Shown piece by piece: positions 26,090 through 34,164 of a stretch of DNA of 34,164 nt (position 1 is the first letter of the stretch; every line of letters starts with the position of its first letter). The translations under genes were made by a program, and so were the position numbers. The DNA is from Candidatus Methylomirabilis sp. (GTDB taxonomy: Bacteria; Oederibacteriota; PGYV01; DYJU01): contig DYJU01000018.1 of assembly GCA_020722985.1 (NCBI GenBank), positions 1 to 34,164 on the forward strand, in the 5' to 3' direction. The notes under the pieces are model-generated. The model saw only the letters and a list, made by a program, of their open reading frames with translations, did not search any database and was not told the origin of the DNA.

Positions 26090-26429
26090 GGTTTAGATTT
26101 TAGGAGTAATTTTGTAAAACGCCGGTCATTTATAGAAAACTTTTAAAGAGTATCATTGCAAGGAAGCCGAAGGAGAATTTTAGAAAAAAATAAAGGGTGT
26201 ATGAAACTGACGAAGCAATCTGGCAGTTAAAAACCGAAGGTAAAAGATAAAAGCAAGATTGCAACTATAACGCTCGCTTTTGATAAAATAATACCTGACT
26301 TTATGATGACAAAACTCTGTGAGTCTTTGAAATGATAATGATAAAAAAGGTTGTATAGGTATTAAATACAGACTTTTTAAAAAATTTATATATGGACGAA
26401 TTTCGTTTTGCCAGTGGTTAAACAATTAC
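26090..26429 (+). repeat. Palindromic interspersed element, copy D (diverged)
   Basis: About 340 bp. The left part, AGGAGTAATTTTGTAAAA and TCATTTATAGAAAACTTTT, matches copy B. The core CGAAGCAATCTGGCAG and AAGCAAGATTGC are kept, but the right arm is diverged. The right terminal repeat is GTGGTTAAACAATTAC (26414-26429). It starts within a few bases of the pseudogene's stop codon. Confidence 0.55.
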
Positions 26430-26570
26430 AAGAAATCGTACAGAAGATAGATATTTATTTCATTACTTCTATATTTATTAAATGCCTTTTCTTAATTTTG
26501 TTTTGTAATATTTTTTTAAGAACCAATATAGTCTATCTTTATTCATTATTTTTAACTTCTTTATGTGTAT

Positions 26571-26592
26571 ACCATGTCTATCCTTATTCCCA
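26571..26592 (+). promoter_or_regulatory. 22-bp block upstream of the PilZ promoter
   Basis: ACCATGTCTA followed by TCCTTATTCCCA, identical at 19 of 22 positions to 1759-1780. It ends 18 bp before the -35 box, as at the other site. The regions to its left are unrelated, so the block is not simply part of a longer duplicated segment. Confidence 0.45.
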
Positions 26593-26610
26593 ACTATTGT
26601 AAATTTTTTA

Positions 26611-26639
26611 TTGAAAATTGCAGTAAAAAATATTAAAAT
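26611..26639 (+). promoter_or_regulatory. Sigma70-type promoter of the PilZ-htpX pair
   Basis: TTGAAA at 26611-26616 and TAAAAT at 26634-26639 with a 17-bp spacer, about 30 bases before the PilZ start codon. Confidence 0.6.
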
Positions 26640-26670
26640 ATAAAAAAATAAAAAAGGAGATGATGGGAAA

Positions 26671-27042
26671 ATGCCAGAAGGAGAAATATTTATAGAAAGA
26701 AGAAAATATAAAAGAGTTGACAAAAAGTTTAAAGTAAATTACAAATTAGTTTCTATGCCAAATGAAATAAAGAATATAAAAGAAGAAGCCTTAAAAAAAG
26801 AGGCAGAATCAGCAAATATAAGTGTTGGTGGTATACAATTTATTGTTAATACTGAATTGCAGCCAGAACAAATATTAAGAATTGAATTTAAACCAGAAGA
26901 AAAACAAGAATCAATAATTACCTTTGCAGAAGTCAGGTGGTGTGCAAAGGATGAAAGTATAGGCAAATATAGGACAGGGATTGAATTTCTTGTTTTGAAA
27001 GAAGAAGATAAGAATTTTATTGCTAGATTAGTAGAAGAATAA
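26671..27042 (+). CDS. PilZ-domain protein (probable c-di-GMP receptor)
   Basis: 123 residues, preceded by AAGGAG (26654-26659). It has the PilZ signatures: an arginine-rich RRKYKR near the N-terminus (residues 10-15) and NISVGG (about 49-54), matching the (D/N)xSxGG motif, followed by beta strands and EVRWC...YRTGIEFL. This places it among cyclic-di-GMP-binding PilZ proteins. No enzymatic or output domain is attached, so it probably acts through a partner. Followed by htpX 43 bp downstream. Confidence 0.85.
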   Translation: MPEGEIFIERRKYKRVDKKFKVNYKLVSMPNEIKNIKEEALKKEAESANISVGGIQFIVNTELQPEQILRIEFKPEEKQESIITFAEVRWCAKDESIGKYRTGIEFLVLKEEDKNFIARLVEE

Positions 27043-27085
27043 TTAATTCTTATTTTTATAATTAATAAGGAGGTAGTTAAAATTT

Positions 27086-27919
27086 ATGAATTTTTTTAAA
27101 ACATTTTTTCTTATGGGGATTTTAACTGCTCTTTTTGTATTTATAGGAGATTTAATTGGTGGGCAGGCAGGTATGATTTATGCCTTTCTTTTTGCTTTGC
27201 TTATGAATTTTTTCAGTTACTGGTTTTCAGATAAGATTGTTTTAGCAATGTATGGCGCAAAACCAATAAAAAGAGAAGATTCGCCTGAAATATATTCAAT
27301 GATAGAAAGATTAACAATAAATGCAGGAATACCGATGCCAAAAGTTTATATAATTAATAATAGAATGGCAAATGCATTTGCAACTGGAAGAAACCCGGAG
27401 CATTCAGCTGTTGCTTTAACAACAGGGATAATTGACATTTTAGATAAAAGGGAATTAGAAGCAGTTATTGCTCATGAATTATCTCATATAAAACATTATG
27501 ATATTTTAACAGGAACTATTGCGGCAACCTTTGCAGGAGCAATTACAATGCTTGCGCGTATGGCTTTCTTTTTTGGTTTTGGTGGTAGAGATGATGATAG
27601 AGGAGGACTTGCATCTCTTTTACTCTTAATCCTCGCACCAATTGCTGCATTATTAATTCAATTAGCAATATCCCGTTCTCGTGAGTATGCTGCAGATACT
27701 GGTAGTGCAAAAATAACAGGGAGACCGCAGGATTTAATAAGTGCTCTTGAAAAATTGCATCAGTCAGTAAAGGCAAGACCTGCAAACATAGAACCATCAA
27801 CAGCACATATGTTTATTGTAAATCCCTTGAAAGGTGATTTTTTTGCTTCTTTATTTTCAACGCATCCCACATTAAAACAACGCATTGAAAATCTTAAGAA
27901 ATCAGGAAATTCTTTTTAA
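27086..27919 (+). CDS. htpX: Membrane zinc metalloprotease HtpX
   Basis: 277 residues, with AAGGAGG upstream. Two N-terminal transmembrane segments (about 4-22, 28-48) are followed by the M48 zinc site HELSH (130-134), with the third ligand E200 in SREYAAD, and two further hydrophobic segments (about 143-165, 175-196). It is an inner-membrane protease for misfolded membrane proteins. The last 18 bases overlap the 3' end of the convergent rsmB gene. Confidence 0.95.
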   Translation: MNFFKTFFLMGILTALFVFIGDLIGGQAGMIYAFLFALLMNFFSYWFSDKIVLAMYGAKPIKREDSPEIYSMIERLTINAGIPMPKVYIINNRMANAFATGRNPEHSAVALTTGIIDILDKRELEAVIAHELSHIKHYDILTGTIAATFAGAITMLARMAFFFGFGGRDDDRGGLASLLLLILAPIAALLIQLAISRSREYAADTGSAKITGRPQDLISALEKLHQSVKARPANIEPSTAHMFIVNPLKGDFFASLFSTHPTLKQRIENLKKSGNSF

Positions 27920-29236
27920 TCTGGCAATAAAAAAACCATCCATATTATGGGCATTGCCAGGTAAAGATAAAAAGAAATATTCTTTTATATAATTTTTTAA
28001 TCTTTGGTTTTTATTTAAAACACATAATTTGAAATTTTTATTTTGTTTTAAAAATTTTTTTATTAAATTTTCGTTTTCTTCCGGGTTTATTGTGCATGTA
28101 GAATAAAATAAAAAACCATCTTTTTTTATCCAGTTTTTAATATTATTTAATAATTTTAACTGTAGATCAGGGAATGAATTTAAAATTTCTTCTTTTAAAC
28201 ACCATTTTTTTTCTGGATGTCTTCTTATAACGCCAAGTCCAGAGCAGGGAGCGTCAAGAATTATTTTATCTGCTTTATCTTTAAAATTTGGTATATCATA
28301 AGTTGCGTCATGCTCTAATATTTCAACATTTTTAATACCGAGACGTAATAAATTTCCTTCCATCATCAATAATCTTTCTTTTTTTAATTCAATAGAAATT
28401 ATTTTTCCTTTATTTTTCATATTGATGGAAGAGTAGATGGTCTTGCCGCCAGGGGCACTGGCGATATCAATTATTATTTCATCACTTCTGGCATCAACGA
28501 GAGAACCCAATATTTGCGATGATAAATCCTGAATGTAAAATAGACCATTTTCAAATGCTGTTGTTTTAATTGGATCGCCTTTTTCAACTAAAAAGGCATC
28601 TTTTAAAAGTTTTACGGGTTTTATTAGAATATTTTCTTTTGTTAATTCGTTTTGCAATTGAGAACTTTTTATTTTTAATAAATTGGTTCGTATAAAAATT
28701 GGTGGTTTTGCATTTCCTGCTTTTAAAATATTTTCTGTGGTTTTCTCATCATAATATTTTAAAAAAAATTTAATCATCCATTGTTCAAAAGAATATTTAA
28801 TACTTAAATATTCAACATTATCTTTTGCATGTATTTTAACATTTTCATTTTTATATCTTAAAATATTTCTTAAGACGGCATTTACAAACCCTGATGTTTT
28901 AGGATGAACTAATTTTTTTGCTAGTTCCACGCATGTGTTAATAGCGGCATAAGGAGGAATAGAGTGCATATAATATAATTGATAATAACCAATTCTTAAA
29001 ATATTTAAAAGATTTATGTCATTTACAGGTTTTTTTATATATCTTGAAAGATAATAATCAATTAAATTTTTATTGCGTAAAATTCCATAAGTAAGTTCAT
29101 AGATTTTTTTTATATCACCATGTTTAATATCAATTATATCAATATTTTCTTCTATGGATTCTTTTGCCCAGCGATAAGTTTTAAAAACATCTGTCAATAT
29201 CTTTAAAGATATTGTTCTGAAATCATATTTAAGCAT
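27902..29236 (-). CDS. rsmB: 16S rRNA (cytosine(967)-C5)-methyltransferase
   Basis: 444 residues. The N-terminal NusB-like helical domain (about 1-130) includes the family phrase PPYAAINTCVELAKK and GFVNAVLRN. The C-terminal Rossmann methyltransferase has SAM motif DIASAPGGKT (257-266), the DAPCSG motif with C331, and YSTCTINPEENE with the likely nucleophile C381. It methylates C967-equivalent cytosine of 16S rRNA. ATG 29236 has no strong Shine-Dalgarno. It is convergent with htpX and overlaps it by 18 bp, leaving no room for a terminator between them. Confidence 0.92.
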   Translation of the reverse strand: MLKYDFRTISLKILTDVFKTYRWAKESIEENIDIIDIKHGDIKKIYELTYGILRNKNLIDYYLSRYIKKPVNDINLLNILRIGYYQLYYMHSIPPYAAINTCVELAKKLVHPKTSGFVNAVLRNILRYKNENVKIHAKDNVEYLSIKYSFEQWMIKFFLKYYDEKTTENILKAGNAKPPIFIRTNLLKIKSSQLQNELTKENILIKPVKLLKDAFLVEKGDPIKTTAFENGLFYIQDLSSQILGSLVDARSDEIIIDIASAPGGKTIYSSINMKNKGKIISIELKKERLLMMEGNLLRLGIKNVEILEHDATYDIPNFKDKADKIILDAPCSGLGVIRRHPEKKWCLKEEILNSFPDLQLKLLNNIKNWIKKDGFLFYSTCTINPEENENLIKKFLKQNKNFKLCVLNKNQRLKNYIKEYFFLSLPGNAHNMDGFFIARLKRIS

Positions 29237-29266
29237 AAGTTTGCTCTAAAATTTATTTGATTTCAA

Positions 29267-29295
29267 ATTATACTAAATAAAAAAAAGCAGGGCAA
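29267..29295 (-). promoter_or_regulatory. Putative promoter of rsmB
   Basis: On the minus strand, TTGCCC (29295-29290), a 17-bp spacer and a consensus TATAAT (29272-29267), 30 bases before the ATG. The -35 box is only a half match. Confidence 0.5.
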
Positions 29296-29411
29296 GGAAA
29301 TAAATTGGCATTTTGTAATTTATTGTGGTATGAAAGTTATTTTTAATCAGGAATCTATTCGCTGTTGCTGTTTTTTATCTGAAAGACAATATATGACAGC
29401 GAAATTTATTT

Positions 29412-32400
29412 TTATTGTCTTATTACAAATATCCTTCCTTTTTTAACTGTTCCTGTTTCTTTGTTTTTTATTATAAATAAATAGATTCCCGGTGCCGCGT
29501 CTTTTCCGTATCTATTTTTACCATCCCAGTAAACTATTATATGCTGTGCATATAAAGTATTTACCATCTCCCCTGATATTGTATAAATCTGTATCACTGA
29601 ACCAGGAATTATATTTTCAAATTTAAGTTTCTTATCCCTCGCGGTTTCTGGATTAAAGGGATTTGGATATACAACAACTTCTCCTATTGGGTAAAATGAC
29701 ATATCAGAAGTTATAGGCGGATGTTTGCCATAAGAAGGTATATAATAGTCATCGTTATAATCTACTGAAACCCTATTTGTAATTGGCAATCTTTCTGGAA
29801 TTATATTTTCTATTTCAACAGTAAATTCAATACTGATTATTTTACCGGGCTCAAGTGACTGTGATAAATCCCATCTTGCGACGTTATTATTTAATGAAAA
29901 ATTTGCTGAAGAAAATTTATTTTCTTTAAAAATAACTTCATCAGGCAAAGTATCCCAGACAGAGATATTTGTAATTGTTGTAGAAGAAGGATTTTTAATA
30001 TTGATGGTATAATTAATTTTAGCACCTGGTTTTGGATCTTCGCCAGAAGCAGTTAAGGTTATGATTAAATCAACAGGAGAAGGACGAGAAGTAGGAGTAA
30101 TTGTAGGAGTTGAAGTTCTCGTATGAGTGGAAGTAATTGTAAAAGAAGGAGTAAAAGTGCTGGTAAAAGTAAAGGTGTTTGTATGAGTAAAAGTAAAAGA
30201 AGGTGTAGCAGAACTGGTAAAGGTAGGAGTTAAAGTAAAAGTTAGAGTAAAAGAAGGGGAGAAAGTTACAGTAGAAGTATAAGAGGAAGTAGTAGAAGGG
30301 GTAGATGTAAAAGTAGGAGAATGAGTAAAAGTATTGGTATTAGTCCATGTAGGAGGTGGAGTGCCAGTGGTAGTATGAGTAAAGGTAAAAGAAAAAGTAG
30401 ATGTAGGAGTTGGAGTGTTAGAAGAAGTAGGAGTATAAGTTAAAGTATTAGAAGGAGTAGAAGTAGGAGAATCAGTGGTAGTATAAGAAGGTGTATTAGT
30501 TCTTGTATTGGTTGGGGAATTAGTATTAGTAAAAGAAGGGGTAGATGTAAAAGTAGGAGAATGAGTAAAAGTATTGGTATTAGTCCATGTAGGAGGTGGA
30601 GTGCCAGTGGTAGTATGAGTAAAGGTAAAAGAAAAAGTAGATGTAGGAGTTGGAGTGTTAGAAGAAGTAGGAGTATAAGTTAAAGTATTAGAAGGAGTAG
30701 AAGTAGGAGAATCAGTGATAGTATTAGAAGGTGTATTGGTACTGGTGTTTGTTGGAGAATCGGTGGGTGAATCAGTAAAAGTTGCAGTTGATGTAGTAGT
30801 AGAGGTGCTTGTGTTTGTTATAGTATTGGTCATGGTTGACGTTGCAGTATTTGTAGGTGTGTGGGTTTCTGTAGGCGTTGCAGTATTCGTTAGTGTACTG
30901 GTTCTTGTTGGAGATGGTGTATTTGTTGGTGAACCCTCAGGACATCTTAATATAACTGAAGCATCGTCTGAAACAGGAGCTTCTTTATCGCCTTTTATCC
31001 AGGCAATATTTCTTAAGTTTATATCAGAAACCGGGCAACCTGGGTCCTGGGCAATTGCATAATATTTTATCTGTCCGCACTGGTTAATTTGCATATTGCC
31101 AATATCACATTGTATTGTTCTATTTCCTAGATTGTATGTGCAGGTTCCACAAGTTGTGATGAAATTACCCCAGTTTAAATTAGCGGGCAGGGAATCATAA
31201 ACAATAACACCTGTTACTTCTCTTCCTGGCATTGGACCATTTCCAAAAACCCTTCGCCATGTATATCCATCCCATTCTTCTATAAGTATATTTTCAATTC
31301 TCGTTGTAGTTGTTTCACATGCATGTTTGTTTACTCTATCTAAATTAGTTCCAGGGGTGGCTGGTATACCATCAGTCCAATCAGGAGAAATAGGAAACAT
31401 CATTTCAGCCGGACCACCGACTTGAGTTGCAGACGTTTGTTGTGACCAGTCATCAGTCCAGTCCTGATTAAAATAGTTTGCAGTTATACGAACTTCAAAA
31501 TAAAGTGGTGATGTTGCAGTGCCAAGATGAATTCTTCCCATGTCGCCATAATAATTATATAAATGATGTGTTGGCGCAGAAGGAAGTGAAGCAGGCCTTA
31601 TCATAATTCTTTGATTCCAGTATTTGCCTGTAACAGTATCATAGCATGCTGTTGGCGTGCAAGCAGTGTAATCTTCTGTTGAGAGTATAAGGTTATGTCC
31701 GGCTGGTTGAATTGAATTTATATAAAGTTGCCAGTCAGAGCCATGATAAGGTGAATTTAAAAAATATGAAATTCTGTAATTACCCCAGTCAATAACCGGT
31801 TCTGCTGCTTCGTGATGTGCAGCAATATCAAGGTATAATTGATTACTGTCTGAACCCGGCAATCCATTTACACCACCTGCAAAAATAACGCCTGAATGAC
31901 CACCTTCTATCCAGCCTGCCTGCGAAGAATTACAAAAATCAATGGTATATGTAATTGTTTGTCCGGGATTTACAAGTGCAACACTTGCAGTTTTTGTAAT
32001 TGTAAGTGCTGCGGCAACTATATCAACGCAGTTAGTTTTTAATATTGTAGTTATTTCATTTGCTTCATCTGACGATGTCCAGCCGGTTCCATTGCTTGTT
32101 CTGATATCTGCTGAGTTGCAATATTTACCCTGCAGAGCATCCTGCCTAACTCTTACAACCAACGTTACTCCGCCCATTGTAGCACCATAATTCTGGTTTT
32201 GAAGTCCATTAACTGTAAAAGGTCCCCATTCATATATATTAGCAGCAGGATTAGAATTTCCTGTATTATAAGCAGGGGTTGAAGTTACATATTCAAAAGC
32301 AGATGGTAAAGTATCTCGTATATATACATCATTTGCAGTAACCGATCCATAATTTCTATAATTTAACCAGTAAGTTAAAGTTTCGCCAGGGAAAGTATAT

Positions 32401-33944
32401 GTTTTATCAACTGATTTATATATTTTCATATTTGCCTGTGGATTAAAGTGGCATGGACTTACATAATTACCTGTTAAAATTAATAATGCTAATACTCTAT
32501 AAAATCCATGAAAATAAGCAGGGACAGAAGATAAATAACCATCGCCAGGTGTCTCTACATCCCATTCTATCATTGATTCCCTGAACCATTGTCCCATTAA
32601 GTCAAAATTTTGGGATGCGACAATAGCAGCAGCAGATGAACCAAAAGTTTTTATTTGATGAAAAGTCCAGAAAGGGGAACCGTCTAAATTAAATTCAACA
32701 ATTGATGGTGAACCTTTATAGGTAACAGGAGATGAACCATAAGATTTACAACCATAAACTCCATAAGATTGCGGGTCATTTAAATAATTTGCAAGTTTTA
32801 TTGCTGCATCTCTTTCATAAGTATTTGATGCAGTGATAGTAACGTGTGCTACAGGATCCCACGATATATCCGGATTACCATAGAAAAGATAATCAAGTGC
32901 ATGTCTCCATGGAGTTCTAAAATCTTCTCCACCTGGATTTGCATTTGTAAAAGTAATATTAGTTCCATTTATAGAATATTTTCCAGCAAAGGTTGTTCTG
33001 TGAGAAGATGCAGCGAGTTGTCCCTGTGTCCAGTTCATGGCTGCCGCACTTCTTATAAATTGTGTTATGTTCCATCCTATATCTCTGGAGTCGCCATTTA
33101 ATTGTAATGCTTCTGCAAAACATCTAAAATAATAAGGTGCAGAATAGTCATACCATGTTTCTGTAGGACCAGAAAATTCTAAATTGTCAGGACCAGTATA
33201 CCAGTTTGTAACTTCACCCCAGGTATTTCCACCTTTTGTATAACCATCATATCCAATATCTCCTGATGTATATTTATTATTTGGGTCTAAATATTTTTCA
33301 ACTAAAAATCTCATCATATCAAGAGCCATATCCTTATATCTGATTGGTTGTCCATCCCAGCGAACATAACCTGTATTATCTCCCCATTGTCTCCATGCAA
33401 TTAAAGCAGCAAGAGCAATATCAACATCGCCATCTGTTGCAGAATCAGCACCTGCTCCATTCCAGCCAGGGACATGGATACCATATGCATAACCAGGTGA
33501 GCAGATTGTTCCATCACTATACCTTGGAATTTTATTAAACCAGCAATTATCATTTAAATAAAACCATAATCCATCAAAAGTTGTTTTATCACCCATAAGT
33601 GCAGCGGCGAGTAGAGCATAACCATGACCTTCTGAACAAAATGGACTTGATTCAAATATAATACCCTGAACGCCACAAATTGTTCCGCCTGCATAGTTTG
33701 CTCTGTTCATCATTATTTGATATGCATCACGTATCCATTTTTCCATTTCTGCATGTGATACTCCATCAGGCATATGAGTCCAATCTGCAATTGAATAAAG
33801 AGTTGTTTGACCGCCAGCAGGATAATTATTGAATTGTGGAAATGGCATTGCAGGGTTTCCAGAATTTATATTTACAGTAATTGCACTATATAATAAAGAA
33901 AGAATAAAAAAGAAATTGATTAAGAAAAAACTAATTTTTTTCAT
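29412..33944 (-). CDS. Secreted multidomain GH8 glycoside hydrolase with DUF11 repeats, Thr/Pro linker and sorting-type domain
   Basis: 1510 residues, with a signal peptide (1-20). The GH8 domain (about 50-500) carries the likely catalytic acid E105 in CSEGHGYALL and the GH8 signature ATDGDVDIALAALIAWRQW (169-187), so cellulase/chitosanase/xylanase-type activity on a beta-glycan is expected. Two DUF11-like regions follow (about 508-590; about 645-1000, the second interrupted by a long insertion). A roughly 285-residue linker made almost wholly of Thr, Pro, Ser, Asn and Phe comes next (about 1003-1287). A third DUF11 domain (about 1290-1375) and a C-terminal domain with VVVYPNPFNPE and APGIYLFIIKN (about 1420-1510) complete the protein; the last resembles type IX/FlgD-like sorting domains. 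A surface-bound or secreted polysaccharide-degrading enzyme is the likely role. Confidence 0.88.
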   Translation of the reverse strand: MKKISFFLINFFFILSLLYSAITVNINSGNPAMPFPQFNNYPAGGQTTLYSIADWTHMPDGVSHAEMEKWIRDAYQIMMNRANYAGGTICGVQGIIFESSPFCSEGHGYALLAAALMGDKTTFDGLWFYLNDNCWFNKIPRYSDGTICSPGYAYGIHVPGWNGAGADSATDGDVDIALAALIAWRQWGDNTGYVRWDGQPIRYKDMALDMMRFLVEKYLDPNNKYTSGDIGYDGYTKGGNTWGEVTNWYTGPDNLEFSGPTETWYDYSAPYYFRCFAEALQLNGDSRDIGWNITQFIRSAAAMNWTQGQLAASSHRTTFAGKYSINGTNITFTNANPGGEDFRTPWRHALDYLFYGNPDISWDPVAHVTITASNTYERDAAIKLANYLNDPQSYGVYGCKSYGSSPVTYKGSPSIVEFNLDGSPFWTFHQIKTFGSSAAAIVASQNFDLMGQWFRESMIEWDVETPGDGYLSSVPAYFHGFYRVLALLILTGNYVSPCHFNPQANMKIYKSVDKTYTFPGETLTYWLNYRNYGSVTANDVYIRDTLPSAFEYVTSTPAYNTGNSNPAANIYEWGPFTVNGLQNQNYGATMGGVTLVVRVRQDALQGKYCNSADIRTSNGTGWTSSDEANEITTILKTNCVDIVAAALTITKTASVALVNPGQTITYTIDFCNSSQAGWIEGGHSGVIFAGGVNGLPGSDSNQLYLDIAAHHEAAEPVIDWGNYRISYFLNSPYHGSDWQLYINSIQPAGHNLILSTEDYTACTPTACYDTVTGKYWNQRIMIRPASLPSAPTHHLYNYYGDMGRIHLGTATSPLYFEVRITANYFNQDWTDDWSQQTSATQVGGPAEMMFPISPDWTDGIPATPGTNLDRVNKHACETTTTRIENILIEEWDGYTWRRVFGNGPMPGREVTGVIVYDSLPANLNWGNFITTCGTCTYNLGNRTIQCDIGNMQINQCGQIKYYAIAQDPGCPVSDINLRNIAWIKGDKEAPVSDDASVILRCPEGSPTNTPSPTRTSTLTNTATPTETHTPTNTATSTMTNTITNTSTSTTTSTATFTDSPTDSPTNTSTNTPSNTITDSPTSTPSNTLTYTPTSSNTPTPTSTFSFTFTHTTTGTPPPTWTNTNTFTHSPTFTSTPSFTNTNSPTNTRTNTPSYTTTDSPTSTPSNTLTYTPTSSNTPTPTSTFSFTFTHTTTGTPPPTWTNTNTFTHSPTFTSTPSTTSSYTSTVTFSPSFTLTFTLTPTFTSSATPSFTFTHTNTFTFTSTFTPSFTITSTHTRTSTPTITPTSRPSPVDLIITLTASGEDPKPGAKINYTINIKNPSSTTITNISVWDTLPDEVIFKENKFSSANFSLNNNVARWDLSQSLEPGKIISIEFTVEIENIIPERLPITNRVSVDYNDDYYIPSYGKHPPITSDMSFYPIGEVVVYPNPFNPETARDKKLKFENIIPGSVIQIYTISGEMVNTLYAQHIIVYWDGKNRYGKDAAPGIYLFIIKNKETGTVKKGRIFVIRQ
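30294..30717 (-). repeat. 240-bp-period duplication within the Thr/Pro linker
   Basis: Bases 30294-30477 recur without a mismatch at 30534-30717, an offset of exactly 240 bp (80 codons), and then the two copies diverge. The first difference is at 30478 versus 30718. The frame is kept, lengthening the linker by 80 residues. Perfect identity over 184 bp, including silent positions, implies a recent duplication or gene conversion. Confidence 0.9.
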
Positions 33945-33978
33945 TTTTACCTTTTTTATTATATTTTTATTTATTATA

Positions 33979-34008
33979 ATTATATATCATAAATTTCATT
34001 TTATGCAA
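33979..34008 (-). promoter_or_regulatory. Putative promoter of the GH8 gene
   Basis: On the minus strand, TTGCAT (34008-34003), an 18-bp spacer and TATAAT (33984-33979), 34 bases before the start codon. AAAAGGT just before the ATG serves as Shine-Dalgarno. Nothing else recognisable is seen from 34009 to the end of the window. Confidence 0.5.
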
Positions 34009-34164
34009 CATCGTTTTTATCGTTTAAATTCGTTATTTTTAGACAATTTTACTTTAAAAAGGTTTCGTAAAATAGATTAAAATATGTTCAAAAATGTTTT
34101 ATGAAGATGTTTGCTCAAAAGAATAGACCCAAAAATCGCGTTAGAACCCGAGAATTAGATTAAA

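Larger units (their letters stand above)
24990..26670. other. 1.7-kb gene-free stretch: three repeat copies and a decayed regulator
   Basis: No intact gene is supported. In order it holds AT-rich DNA (24990-25113), palindromic element copies C1 (25114-25502) and C2 (25503-25756), AT-rich DNA with several TTGAC words (25757-25870), the remains of an XRE-type regulator (about 25875-26088), element copy D (about 26090-26429), AT-rich DNA, then the upstream block and promoter of the PilZ gene. The stretch looks like an accumulation site for mobile or repeated DNA. Confidence 0.75.

Noticed and set aside
25114-26429. Repeats considered as a CRISPR array
   Set aside because: The repeats are long, internally palindromic, not separated by uniform spacers, and there are no cas genes.
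26408-26602. A 64-codon plus-strand frame
   Set aside because: It begins inside the right end of repeat copy D, is low-complexity hydrophobic and has no Shine-Dalgarno.
29359-29403. TTCGCTGT/ACAGCGAA inverted repeat after the GH8 gene as an intrinsic terminator
   Set aside because: The stem is only 8 bp with a 29-base loop and no T run follows on the minus strand.
30715-31062. A 115-codon plus-strand frame, Val-rich
   Set aside because: It is the antisense of the Thr/Pro linker, whose codon bias produces stop-free Val-rich frames on the other strand.

Overview
The window is strongly AT-rich (about 30% G+C by eye) and comes from a diderm (Gram-negative-type) bacterium. Evidence for two membranes is TamB, a LolCD lipoprotein-release ABC pair, and a protein ending in an Omp85-type beta-barrel. 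Secreted proteins with long Thr/Pro linkers and C-terminal 'YPNP' sorting-type domains, plus a GH8 glycoside hydrolase, are the style of several uncultivated candidate phyla (Goldbacteria/Firestonebacteria/Omnitrophota-like lineages). That placement is an inference; nothing here fixes the taxon. No rRNA, transposase, phage gene or CRISPR array was seen.

Layout. (1) 1-1008: the 3' end of a secreted carbohydrate-binding-like protein with a Thr/Pro linker and sorting-type domain. (2) 1009-1848: an intergenic mosaic of palindromic repeat elements. (3) 1849-17212: a tightly packed co-directional run that opens with tRNA-Gly(CCC) behind a good sigma70-type promoter: PHP phosphoesterase, lysS, lolC, lolD, ilvE, clpC, tamB, sirtuin, double-ACT protein, def and a CPBP protease. 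Most gaps are 0-25 bp or short overlaps, so it is probably one long operon. (4) 17213-17782: another repeat copy, then a promoter. (5) 17783-24989: a second run: TPR-roadblock protein, roadblock protein, six-TM protein, FtsB-like protein, a peptidase-MA/TolB-propeller/Omp85-barrel fusion, uppP and a metallo-beta-lactamase-fold hydrolase. (6) 24990-26670: 1.7 kb without an intact gene, holding three repeat copies and a decayed XRE-type regulator. (7) 26671-27919: PilZ protein and htpX. (8) On the minus strand, rsmB (convergent with and overlapping htpX) and a 1510-aa GH8 surface enzyme.

The two runs are rich in envelope biogenesis and quality control (LolCD, TamB, Omp85-type fusion, UppP, FtsB, HtpX, CPBP protease) mixed with translation and protein-quality functions (LysRS, tRNA-Gly, peptide deformylase, RsmB, ClpC).

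Most unusual items: (a) a family of about 0.2-0.4 kb palindromic elements with terminal inverted repeats (GTAATAGTTYAGCCAC), at least six copies at four intergenic sites, MITE-like but with no transposase here; (b) a 22-bp block found at exactly the same distance upstream of two different predicted promoters; (c) the peptidase-propeller-barrel fusion; (d) a recent 240-bp-period duplication inside the Thr/Pro linker of the GH8 protein.
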